From Clostridiaceae bacterium (GTDB lineage: Bacteria; Bacillota; Clostridia; Saccharofermentanales; Fastidiosipilaceae), in contig JAAYZH010000201.1 in assembly GCA_012514965.1 (NCBI GenBank), positions 1 through 6,755 of the forward strand: a stretch of DNA of 6,755 bases. The letters run 5' to 3'. The position numbers and the translations under genes were made by a program. This document shows, piece after piece, positions 1-6,755 of the stretch. The notes below the pieces were generated by a model, which worked only from the letters and a program-made list of their open reading frames with translations, searched no databases and was not told the origin of the DNA. Position 1 is the stretch's first letter, and the number at the start of each line of letters is the position of its first letter.

Positions 1-744
1 GAGTCTATCCATCAGGCGGGAGTCGCTGCCGGCGAAGATCTTGAGCTTGCCCTTCTCGATGCCCTCGATGATCATGCCCGCTGCGATGTCAGCAGGGGTC
101 GTCTTGTATTGCGCACCTTCTTTGGCCGCGGGCACTTTACCCGGAACATCGTTGCCGAGATTTGCGCTGATATTCGTGGCAACCGCGCCGGGGAAGACGA
201 CGGACACGTGGATGTTTGTGCCACGGACTTCGCCGTACAGGGCTTCAGTAAAGAGCTTGACGGCTGCTTTGCTGGCCCCGTACATAGCCTGGCCGGGTAC
301 GGGAAGGAAACCGCCCATCGATGACACGTTGACGATATGAGTCTCCTGGGTCGGGTCGAGCTCCTGCAGGACAGCTCGGGTCAGGTTAACGACGCCGTAG
401 AAGTTGATGTTCATGACGCGATCGATGGTTTTGGGCGACAATTCCGCGAATTTCACGAAGGGCTGAATGATGCCGGCGTTGTTGATGACCCCATGCAAGC
501 GGCCAAAATCCTGCTTAACAGTGCGCGGCAAGGCGGCTACCTGTTCCGGGTTTGCTACGTCGAGCTCGTACGTCTTGATCAGCTCGGGCACAGAGACCAT
601 GCTTGCGGTCTCGGCCAAAGTCGTCGCGTTAATGTCGCAGGCGGCTATATATACGCCTTTGCGGATTAGCTGGAGCGTCAGCTCGCGGCCCATACCGCTG
701 CCGGCTCCGGTTACGATGAGTACTTTATCTTTGAGAGTAAACAT
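1..744 (-). CDS. Short-chain dehydrogenase/reductase (SDR), C-terminus beyond window edge
   Basis: Reading the minus strand from an ATG at 744-742 gives 248 codons with no stop before the window edge, so the end of the protein is missing; most classical SDRs are about 250-280 residues. Visible signatures are the Rossmann glycine motif TGAGSGMG (residues 12-19), Asp37 at the end of the second beta strand, NNAG (88-91), catalytic Ser142, and YGASK with Tyr155 and Lys159. The protein is therefore a cytosolic NAD(P)-dependent oxidoreductase acting on a carbonyl or alcohol; the acidic Asp37 is usually linked to a preference for NAD(H) (inference). The substrate cannot be named. An AAGGA ribosome binding site lies 11 bases before this ATG. 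A second in-frame ATG at 756-754 overlaps that site and would add four residues, so 744 is preferred. The gene is divergent from the phosphoesterase gene to its right. Confidence 0.93.
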   Translation of the reverse strand, partial: MFTLKDKVLIVTGAGSGMGRELTLQLIRKGVYIAACDINATTLAETASMVSVPELIKTYELDVANPEQVAALPRTVKQDFGRLHGVINNAGIIQPFVKFAELSPKTIDRVMNINFYGVVNLTRAVLQELDPTQETHIVNVSSMGGFLPVPGQAMYGASKAAVKLFTEALYGEVRGTNIHVSVVFPGAVATNISANLGNDVPGKVPAAKEGAQYKTTPADIAAGMIIEGIEKGKLKIFAGSDSRLMDRL

Positions 745-850
745 TGTTTTCACCATCCTTAGTATCAATAAGCGCACCGTTGCACGGCGAATACGCGCGG
801 CAGGCGATGCGTACGCTTGTGAGGAGGAATGTAGGCAGGCACGGCGGGAG

Positions 851-891
851 ATTTTTGGTTAGGGCTACTGTCGCACAGAACACCCAAAAAT
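851..891. repeat. Spaced inverted repeat with an inner small hairpin
   Basis: The arms ATTTTTGG (851-858) and CCAAAAAT (884-891) are perfect reverse complements, 25 bases apart. Between them CTGT (868-871) and ACAG (875-878) form a further short stem with a CGC loop. Neither strand has a T-run after the stem, so this is not a normal intrinsic terminator. It could be a regulator site upstream of the SDR gene or chance in AT-rich sequence; the arms are short. Confidence 0.3.
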
Positions 892-918
892 ATACGGTAG
901 AAATGGTGCAATAAAGAA

Positions 919-950
919 TTGACAAGCTTAGTGTTTTTCTCTTCTATTAT
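919..950 (+). promoter_or_regulatory. Candidate promoter of the phosphoesterase gene
   Basis: A perfect -35 hexamer TTGACA is at 919-924. Downstream lie TCTATT (943-948, 18-base spacer, four of six matches) and the better hexamer TATTAT (945-950), which gives a 20-base spacer, longer than the usual 16-18. The start of transcription would be near 955-958, giving a leader of about 120 bases before the ATG at 1079. The -35 match is strong, but the spacing lowers confidence. Confidence 0.45.
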
Positions 951-957
951 AAAGTCA

Positions 958-969
958 TTCTGGCCAGAA
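958..969. promoter_or_regulatory. 12-bp perfect palindrome at the predicted transcript start (operator candidate)
   Basis: TTCTGGCCAGAA is its own reverse complement over all 12 bases. It begins 7 bases after the candidate -10 box, so a protein bound here would block initiation or early elongation. Position and symmetry fit a dimeric repressor site, but no regulator gene lies in the window and no second copy was seen. Function is inferred only. Confidence 0.35.
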
Positions 970-1030
970 GTTCAAATAATTATGCTTTCGCTGACAGACA
1001 GACGTTGCAAGAGAATAGTATCTTTGAATG

Positions 1031-1057
1031 TGGTACATACCAGAGTGGAATCACTCT
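1031..1057 (+). promoter_or_regulatory. Two small leader hairpins before the phosphoesterase ribosome binding site
   Basis: TGGTA (1031-1035) can pair with TACCA (1038-1042), and AGAGTG (1042-1047) pairs perfectly with CACTCT (1052-1057) around a GAAT loop. They share base 1042, so they abut. They end 11 bases before the AGGGAG ribosome binding site at 1069-1074. They could protect the 5' end of the message or tune translation. They also argue that this stretch is leader, not coding sequence, against a longer start at 1028. Confidence 0.35.
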
Positions 1058-1078
1058 CAACAAGAAATAGGGAGATCT

Positions 1079-2404
1079 ATGAAGCGAATCATGCCTTTCA
1101 TCCTGGCAATCGGGTTATTCATGCTCACGTCCTGTTCCCCTGCTCTGACTCAACGCGTCGCAAAGGGTGAGTCTTTCGAACTGCTGGTCGCAACCGACCT
1201 GCACTATTTGGCCCGAACCTTGCACGATGACGGCGAGGCCTTCACGAAGATGCTCGCAGCCGGGGATGGCCGGCTCTTACACTACATCGACGAAATCACC
1301 GATGCCTTCGTCCGGGATGTTATTCTGCGCAAACCCGAGGTCCTCCTGATCAGCGGCGACTTGACCTTCAACGGCGAAAAAGCCAGCCACCAGGCTTTGG
1401 CCAAAAAATTCGAGGAGATCGAAACGGAGGCTGGGACGCGTGTCTATGTTGTGCCCGGAAACCACGATATCGTCAACCCTCGAGCTCGTAGCTTCCGCGG
1501 AGATGAGGTCTACGAAACCTCTTCTGTTAAACCGCGCGAATTTGCTCGAATCTATCAAGACTTCGGCTATTCCGAAGCCACTTCGCGGGACAAGAAGACT
1601 TTGAGCTACCTGGCCGCGCCGTCCGAAGATGTCTGGCTGCTGATGCTTGATACCACCCAGTACGTCGAGCACAAAGGCCTGATCCCGACGACCGGCGGCA
1701 AAGTCGAGGCGGACACGCTGGACTGGATCCTCAAATGTGTCTCTGAGGCTGAGGAGGAGGGCGTACAGCTTGTCACCGTCATGCACCACAACCTCTACAA
1801 TCACAGCAAGGTGCTTTATCGAGGCTACACGCTCGATAATGCCGCAGAGCTGAGGGCTGTTCTGGCGGAGCTCGACCTGAATCTGGTCTTGAGCGGACAC
1901 GTCCACATTCAGGATATCAAGACCAAAGACGAATCCGGCACCCTCTTGCATGACATCGCCACGAGCGCTCTCAGCTCATATCCGGTCCAGTATGGTGTCC
2001 TGGCGTACAAGTCCTCAGAAGGTTTCTTGTACAGCACCGACCGAGTGGACGTGTCCGGCTGGGCGAGGGAGAACGCACCTGCCAATGTCGATCTGGTGGA
2101 TTTTGCCAAATATGCCCAAGCATACTTTGCCAGTCATTCCTATGATCTGGCATATTCGGGCCTGGCGGATCTTGAGTTCTACGCCGAGACAGAACTTGTG
2201 CACATGGCTGAGACCATGAGCTTGTTGAATGTGCATTATTTTGGCGGCACAGCTGCCCAAGTTTTGGCGGAGGTTGAGGCTATGCCGGGATACCGTTTGT
2301 GGCAGGATGAGGATCTTGGATTCTTGCATGAGTATGTATGGAGCATGATGCAAGATGTTGTGACGGATCACAACTTTGTGCGCGTTCCGTTGCAACAACG
2401 GTAG
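1079..2404 (+). CDS. Lipoprotein calcineurin-like metallophosphoesterase (Lmo2642-like)
   Basis: A 441-residue protein starting at the ATG after AGGGAG (1069-1074, 4-base spacing). Residues 1-18 form a lipoprotein signal peptide: MKR, a hydrophobic stretch, then the lipobox LTSC with Cys19 as the lipid site, so the mature protein should be anchored outside the membrane. The two-metal phosphoesterase motifs follow in order: Asp40-x-His42, GDLTFNGE (93-100), GNHD (127-130), HHN (236-238) and GHVH (273-276). Beyond about residue 330 is an extra C-terminal region with no motif I recognise. The overall pattern, including the EAF..(M/F)LAAGDG and GEK.SH segments, resembles from memory the Listeria protein Lmo2642, described as a likely cyclic-nucleotide phosphodiesterase. 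The exact substrate here is unknown; hydrolysis of an extracellular phosphodiester is the inference. A longer in-frame start at 1028 was rejected: it has no ribosome binding site and would bury the signal peptide 17 residues in. Confidence 0.93.
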   Translation: MKRIMPFILAIGLFMLTSCSPALTQRVAKGESFELLVATDLHYLARTLHDDGEAFTKMLAAGDGRLLHYIDEITDAFVRDVILRKPEVLLISGDLTFNGEKASHQALAKKFEEIETEAGTRVYVVPGNHDIVNPRARSFRGDEVYETSSVKPREFARIYQDFGYSEATSRDKKTLSYLAAPSEDVWLLMLDTTQYVEHKGLIPTTGGKVEADTLDWILKCVSEAEEEGVQLVTVMHHNLYNHSKVLYRGYTLDNAAELRAVLAELDLNLVLSGHVHIQDIKTKDESGTLLHDIATSALSSYPVQYGVLAYKSSEGFLYSTDRVDVSGWARENAPANVDLVDFAKYAQAYFASHSYDLAYSGLADLEFYAETELVHMAETMSLLNVHYFGGTAAQVLAEVEAMPGYRLWQDEDLGFLHEYVWSMMQDVVTDHNFVRVPLQQR

Positions 2405-2462
2405 CATTCGCACTTCTCCAACGCGCGAAATAGATCCAACCATCGCGGTTGCGTCCCAGCTC

Positions 2463-2494
2463 ATCTTGCCGCAAGATAAATAGAGATATCTCTA
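2463..2494. promoter_or_regulatory. Two adjacent palindromes upstream of the VOC gene
   Basis: Bases 2463-2477 form an odd-centred palindrome (ATCTTGC, one central C, GCAAGAT) and bases 2481-2494 form a perfect even palindrome, TAGAGATATCTCTA. They lie 3 bases apart, and the second ends 26 bases before the VOC start codon. No good sigma-70 promoter could be assigned, although TTGCCG at 2466-2471 within the first palindrome could serve as a weak -35 box. Plausible roles are operator sites or a leader hairpin. No T-run follows, so a terminator for the phosphoesterase gene is unlikely. Confidence 0.45.
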
Positions 2495-2520
2495 CTCAAT
2501 TTTACTAATGGAGGCATAAA

Positions 2521-2892
2521 ATGAAGTTTATTTGGAGCACACTGCATGTGAACGACCTGGAAGAGTCGGTGAGATTCTATCAGGATATTGTGGGTCTTGA
2601 GGTAGACCACCGCTTTCACGCCGGACCCGGCAAGGAGATTGTTTTCCTGGGTAACGGCGAGACAAAGGTAGAGCTGATCCAGGAAGACGGCCGCGCCAGG
2701 ACTTCGGTAGGCCCAGATATCTGCTGGGGCTTCGAGGTCGAGTCCGTGGACGCGATGCTCGAGACCTTGAAAGAGAAGGGCATCCCCGTGGACAGCGGTC
2801 CTTTCTCGCCGAATCCTTTCCGCAAGTTCTTTTACATTCTGGATCCGAACGGCATGAGGATTCAGTTCGTCGAGAACCTGCAGAGGAGCTGA
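2521..2892 (+). CDS. VOC superfamily (glyoxalase/dioxygenase-fold) protein
   Basis: A 123-residue cytosolic protein, the usual size of a single-subunit VOC protein built from two beta-alpha-beta-beta-beta modules. Visible marks are the opening LHVNDLEESVRFYQDIVGLE (8-27), the strand KVELI, and the closing DPNGMRIQFVE (108-118). By alignment with glyoxalase I, metal ligands would be His9, Glu51 and Glu118; the fourth position, usually His in a HIAFEV-like strand, here reads CWGFEV (68-73), with Cys68 in the place of His. The family includes glyoxalase I, fosfomycin-resistance enzymes, extradiol dioxygenases and bleomycin-binding proteins, so the substrate cannot be given. The start follows GGAGG (2510-2514) with 6-base spacing. 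It sits 116 bases after the phosphoesterase gene with no clear terminator between, so co-transcription is possible. Confidence 0.88.
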   Translation: MKFIWSTLHVNDLEESVRFYQDIVGLEVDHRFHAGPGKEIVFLGNGETKVELIQEDGRARTSVGPDICWGFEVESVDAMLETLKEKGIPVDSGPFSPNPFRKFFYILDPNGMRIQFVENLQRS

Positions 2893-2955
2893 TTTCCGTC
2901 TGGTCTTGGCGATACCGCGACGGCCAAAAAGATTTCAAAATAAAAAAAGAAAACC

Positions 2956-2997
2956 ATAGCATTCCCAAAGCGATTGCGGGAGTGCTATAATTCTTTG
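2956..2997. terminator. Long imperfect hairpin between VOC gene and pyrG, possibly a bidirectional terminator
   Basis: ATAGCATTCCC (2956-2966) pairs with GGGAGTGCTAT (2978-2988), 11 pairs including one G-T wobble, around an 11-base loop. AAAGAA before it and TTCTTT after it can pair further. On the plus strand the stem is followed by an interrupted T-rich stretch (to about 3006), which could end VOC transcription. On the minus strand it is followed by a much better T-tract (complement of the A-rich run 2934-2953), although no minus-strand gene needs it nearby. The same bases contain the likely pyrG promoter, so the hairpin may instead be an operator. Confidence 0.4.
2962..2991 (+). promoter_or_regulatory. 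Promoter of pyrG, extended -10 type
   Basis: A perfect TATAAT (2986-2991) is preceded by TGC (2983-2985), an extended -10 element. With an 18-base spacer, TTCCCA (2962-2967) is a four-of-six -35 box. Transcription would begin near 2997-2999, leaving a leader of about 105 bases before the pyrG ATG. The predicted start region has no run of G residues, unlike the Bacillus subtilis pyrG leader, where CTP shortage is sensed by G insertion at the 5' end. Confidence 0.65.
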
Positions 2998-3066
2998 TAT
3001 GTTTTAAATAAAGTTTGCCTATCATAAATTTGAGGGTGATCTTCATTGTATCAGCGGAGACTAGGG

Positions 3067-4716
<1,650 letters not shown>

Positions 4717-4774
4717 CCTGTATAAAGCATCAGGGAAGGCTGAAATGGTCGTTAGCCGAACAGGATTTTGTCTA

Positions 4775-4783
4775 TGTTATAAT
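4775..4783 (+). promoter_or_regulatory. Extended -10 promoter of the mscS gene
   Basis: TGTTATAAT is a perfect extended -10 element (TGn plus TATAAT at 4778-4783). No recognisable -35 box lies at 16-18 bases upstream, which is tolerated for this promoter class. Transcription would start near 4790, so the leader is only about 20 bases and consists mostly of the GGAG ribosome binding site region. Confidence 0.65.
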
Positions 4784-4809
4784 TATCGAAAAAAGTTTGG
4801 AGTTTCGGA

Positions 4810-5634
4810 ATGATCGGTTTGAACAGTGTTTTTAATTTGGTTGACATGGCTTTGCCAATTGTCATGAATATCCTCTACGCAATTGTGGTCCTGGTGGTGG
4901 GCCTGCTCGTGATCAAATGGATTTCGAATCGAGTTACGGCTGTGGTTGATAAGAAGAAAGTCGACCCTACATTGAAGCCCTACATCAAGTCGGCGGTAAG
5001 TATTGGTTTGAAAGCGCTGCTGATTGTGGCGTTGATTACGATTCTAGGGATTCCCACGACCTCATTCGTAGCCCTTTTCGGTGCGGCCGGCTTGACGATC
5101 GGTCTTGCTTTCCAGGGAACACTGACGAATTTTGCAGGGGGGATTTTGCTCTTGGCGACGAAGCCTTTCAAGGTGGGCGACTACATCGAGGCTGCAGGCT
5201 ATAGCGGCAGTGTCGAGGCGACACAGATTCTCTACACAGATCTGGTTACATTTGACAACAAAGTCGTCCGCATTCCCAATGGAAGTCTCTCGAATGAGAG
5301 CATTGTCAACTATTCGGAGAAGGAAACACGTCGGGTCGACATGAAGTTCAGTGCCTCTTATACTGAAGATTCGGCTAAAGTCATTCGGATTCTGAGCGAA
5401 ATTGTTGCTGCCCATCCCCTGGTTTTGGCCGAGCCCGCGCCATTTGTCCGCATGGTTGAGCATGCCAACAGCGCTGTGATCTATGCTGTGCGCACCTGGG
5501 TGAAGAACGCGGATTACTGGACAGTGAACTTCGATGTTGTGGAACAGGTGAAGAAACGGTTCGATGAAGAAAACATCGAGATTCCATTCCCGCAAATGGA
5601 TATACACATGGATCAGCTGCTGCCGAAGCAGTAA
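4810..5634 (+). CDS. mscS: Small-conductance mechanosensitive ion channel, MscS family
   Basis: A 274-residue inner-membrane protein, close to the 286 of E. coli MscS. It forms a heptameric pore that opens under membrane tension to release solutes during osmotic downshock. Hydrophobic segments are at about 14-37 (TM1), 61-80 (TM2) and 84-117 (TM3). TM3 carries GAAGLTIGLAFQG (91-103), which matches E. coli GAAGLAVGLALQG with an offset of ten, so Leu95 and Leu99 correspond to gate residues Leu105 and Leu109, and Gln102-Gly103 to the Gln112-Gly113 kink; Thr96 replaces Ala106. The soluble beta domain has KPFKVGDYIE (118-127) and the IPNG motif (155-158), and the C-terminal cage domain ends with PFPQMDIH (259-266). 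The ATG follows GGAG (4799-4802) with 7-base spacing. It has its own promoter and terminator, so it is likely a single-gene transcript. Confidence 0.96.
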   Translation: MIGLNSVFNLVDMALPIVMNILYAIVVLVVGLLVIKWISNRVTAVVDKKKVDPTLKPYIKSAVSIGLKALLIVALITILGIPTTSFVALFGAAGLTIGLAFQGTLTNFAGGILLLATKPFKVGDYIEAAGYSGSVEATQILYTDLVTFDNKVVRIPNGSLSNESIVNYSEKETRRVDMKFSASYTEDSAKVIRILSEIVAAHPLVLAEPAPFVRMVEHANSAVIYAVRTWVKNADYWTVNFDVVEQVKKRFDEENIEIPFPQMDIHMDQLLPKQ

Positions 5635-5669
5635 GCACCTGAGCGTCAGGCTAAAGACGAGCACAGATG

Positions 5670-5703
5670 CCTCCCGCCTGCCCGGCAGATGGGAGGTTTT
5701 TTT
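5670..5703 (+). terminator. Intrinsic terminator after mscS
   Basis: CCTCCC (5670-5675) pairs with GGGAGG (5691-5696), and inside this CTGC (5678-5681) pairs with GCAG (5685-5688) around a CCG loop, with only one mismatch and one G-T wobble between the two stems. Seven T residues follow directly (5697-5703). This GC-rich stem and T-run is a textbook Rho-independent terminator, 35 bases after the mscS stop. Confidence 0.93.
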
Positions 5704-5731
5704 GGAGAAAAGATTGGGGCGCGGGTGTTTG

Positions 5732-5760
5732 TTGTCAAGGGCATGTCACTGTGTTATAAA
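5732..5760 (+). promoter_or_regulatory. Promoter of the MATE transporter gene
   Basis: TTGTCA (5732-5737, five of six matches to the -35 consensus) and TATAAA (5755-5760) are separated by an ideal 17 bases, and a TGT just before the -10 makes it an extended -10 element. It starts 28 bases after the mscS terminator. Transcription near 5767 would give a leader of about 50 bases. Confidence 0.75.
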
Positions 5761-5817
5761 TCAGCTTGTTTTATCGCTGAATCGGGCCGGAGACACTTAG
5801 AGTAGAGAAGGAGATGT

Positions 5818-6755
5818 ATGGGACAGTCGCTTGGACGGGAGTTCGCGAAATACAGCAGTGCCAACATCCTGGGCATGGTAGGGATTTCGCTTTATATTCT
5901 GGCTGATACTTTCTTTATTGCACAGACTACCGGCCCACTGGGGCTCACGGCGCTAAACCTTTCGATTCCTGCTTACAGTGTGATGCACGGCCTGGGCCTG
6001 ATGATCGGCATCGGCGGGGCGACACGCTTCAGCATCGCGCAGTCGCAGGCGGATAAGCGTACGGCCAGCAGAGCCTTTGTTCTGTCGATCAAGGCGGGGC
6101 TTGTTTTGGCGATCGTCCTGCTTATGCTGGGATTCGTGGGGGCGGAGACTCTGGCAAAGCTGCTGGGCGCTGACGGTGAAACGCTGTCGAATACCCGTAC
6201 CTATGTGGGCACGCTTCTGCTGTTTGCGCCGCTTTTTGTTCTCAATAATATTTTGCTGGCCTTTCTGCGGAACGATCGCCAGCCCAGGCTGGCCATGATG
6301 TCTATGCTGGCCGGCAGCCTGTCGAACATTGTCCTGGACTATATTTTTATGTATCCGCTGGGGCTGGGGATCTTCGGCGCGGCTTTGGCCACCGGTATCG
6401 CTCCCTTGATCGGCATAAGTATAGCCCTGGGACACTTCCTCAAGCAGAAGAAGCTGATGGCGTACCTGCCAAAGCCTTCGGAATGGTCCGGCTTGCCGGA
6501 TCTTCTCAGCTTGGGTTCGTCGGCACTGGTCATCGAACTTTCTTCGGGTGTGGTGCTCTTTACCTTCAACTGGGTGATTCTCGGCCTTGAGGGGAATGAA
6601 GGAGTGGCCGCCTTCGGAATTATCGCGAATCTGGCGATTGTTGGCATTGCGATTTTCACCGGTTTGGCCCAGGGGACCCAGCCGCTGGCCAGCAAGTATT
6701 ACGGCTTGAATAAGCCGGATCTGCTCAAGAAGGTTACGAAGTTCGCCCTGCTGAC
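5818..6755 (+). CDS. MATE family multidrug efflux transporter, MepA-like (C-terminus beyond window)
   Basis: An open frame of 312 codons runs off the right edge; MepA-type proteins are about 450 residues, so roughly the first two thirds are present. It is an inner-membrane exporter; the family uses a sodium or proton gradient to expel cationic drugs and other compounds. About eight hydrophobic segments are visible (near 13-35, 46-68, 88-108, 130-150, 160-180, 185-207, 234-256 and 265-287), covering the first six-helix lobe and the start of the second. MepA-like signatures are DTFFIA (30-35), FLRNDRQPRLAM (149-160; the family often has RNDGNPKLAM), LDYIFMYPLGLGIFGAALAT (173-192) and GLAQGTQPL (282-290). 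The ATG follows AAGGAG (5808-5813) by 4 bases; another ATG at 5814 is out of frame and soon stops. The actual substrate is unknown. The gene has its own promoter, separate from mscS. Confidence 0.93.
   Translation, partial: MGQSLGREFAKYSSANILGMVGISLYILADTFFIAQTTGPLGLTALNLSIPAYSVMHGLGLMIGIGGATRFSIAQSQADKRTASRAFVLSIKAGLVLAIVLLMLGFVGAETLAKLLGADGETLSNTRTYVGTLLLFAPLFVLNNILLAFLRNDRQPRLAMMSMLAGSLSNIVLDYIFMYPLGLGIFGAALATGIAPLIGISIALGHFLKQKKLMAYLPKPSEWSGLPDLLSLGSSALVIELSSGVVLFTFNWVILGLEGNEGVAAFGIIANLAIVGIAIFTGLAQGTQPLASKYYGLNKPDLLKKVTKFALL

Larger units (their letters stand above)
745..1078. other. Divergent intergenic region
   Basis: These 334 bases separate the minus-strand SDR gene from the plus-strand phosphoesterase gene. 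I see no credible protein gene: the open frames crossing it start at TTG codons without ribosome binding sites or are extensions antisense to the SDR gene. What it does hold is a spaced inverted repeat (851-891), a candidate plus-strand promoter (919-950), a perfect 12-bp palindrome (958-969), and two small hairpins just before the phosphoesterase ribosome binding site (1031-1057). No convincing minus-strand promoter for the SDR gene was found; a TATATT at 894-889 on the minus strand lacks a well-placed -35 box. Confidence 0.7.

Noticed and set aside
821..834. A strong GAGGAGGA ribosome-binding-like sequence followed by ATG.
   Set aside because: The ATG is followed at once by TAG, so it encodes nothing; a chance match or leader element at most.
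41..862. Several plus-strand open frames of about 70-130 codons across 41-862.
   Set aside because: They are shadows of the SDR gene on the minus strand, whose Rossmann, NNAG and YxxxK motifs are all present. The last one merely runs on into the intergenic region.
725..925. A 66-codon minus-strand frame in the intergenic region before the SDR gene.
   Set aside because: It starts with TTG without a ribosome binding site, overlaps the SDR start in another frame, and has no recognisable features beyond a hydrophobic patch.
1028..1078. A longer start for the phosphoesterase at ATG 1028.
   Set aside because: It lacks a ribosome binding site, covers two hairpins, and would put 17 residues before a normal lipoprotein signal peptide that starts at the well-placed ATG 1079.
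1277..1951. A 224-codon open frame antisense to the phosphoesterase gene.
   Set aside because: It is the complement of a well-supported gene with intact catalytic motifs and has no recognisable domain of its own.
2896..2930. A stem after the VOC gene (CCGTC 2896-2900 with GACGG 2919-2923, GGT with ACC inside).
   Set aside because: It is followed by an A-run instead of a T-run on the plus strand, so it does not fit an intrinsic terminator; the pairing is modest.
4717..4770. A possible terminator after pyrG (CCTGT 4717-4721 with ACAGG 4760-4764, GGCT with AGCC inside).
   Set aside because: The stems are short with large internal loops, and only ATTTTG follows; too weak to call.

Overview
The window reads as an ordinary chromosomal stretch of a low-to-mid GC Gram-positive bacterium, probably Bacillota and perhaps of the clostridial type. 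This rests on strong AGGAG-type ribosome binding sites, extended -10 promoters (TGnTATAAT), a Listeria-like lipid-anchored metallophosphoesterase, a MepA-like MATE transporter and a Firmicutes-like CTP synthase. Base composition looks balanced to slightly GC-rich by eye. No genus can be named from the sequence alone.

Layout, left to right. Positions 1-744 hold a short-chain dehydrogenase/reductase on the minus strand, cut off at its C-terminus by the window edge. A 334-base divergent intergenic region follows, with a candidate promoter, a perfect 12-bp palindrome and small leader hairpins. All remaining genes are on the plus strand: a lipoprotein calcineurin-like phosphoesterase (1079-2404), a small VOC/glyoxalase-fold protein (2521-2892), CTP synthase pyrG (3103-4716), an MscS-type mechanosensitive channel (4810-5634) and a MATE efflux transporter (5818 to the right edge, incomplete).

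The five plus-strand genes do not look like one operon. Gaps of about 90 to 210 bases separate them, recognisable extended -10 promoters lie before pyrG, mscS and the MATE gene, and a textbook intrinsic terminator follows mscS. They look like separately transcribed housekeeping and stress genes: nucleotide synthesis, osmotic safety valve, drug or metabolite efflux, extracytoplasmic phosphodiester cleavage and small-molecule redox chemistry. No phage, insertion sequence, CRISPR array, tRNA, rRNA or defence system is visible.

I see no convincing new biological system. The points worth a second look are regulatory: the pyrG promoter lies inside a long imperfect inverted repeat that also resembles a terminator; the pyrG ribosome binding site sits between competing short hairpins; and perfect palindromes lie just before the VOC gene and at the predicted start of the phosphoesterase transcript.
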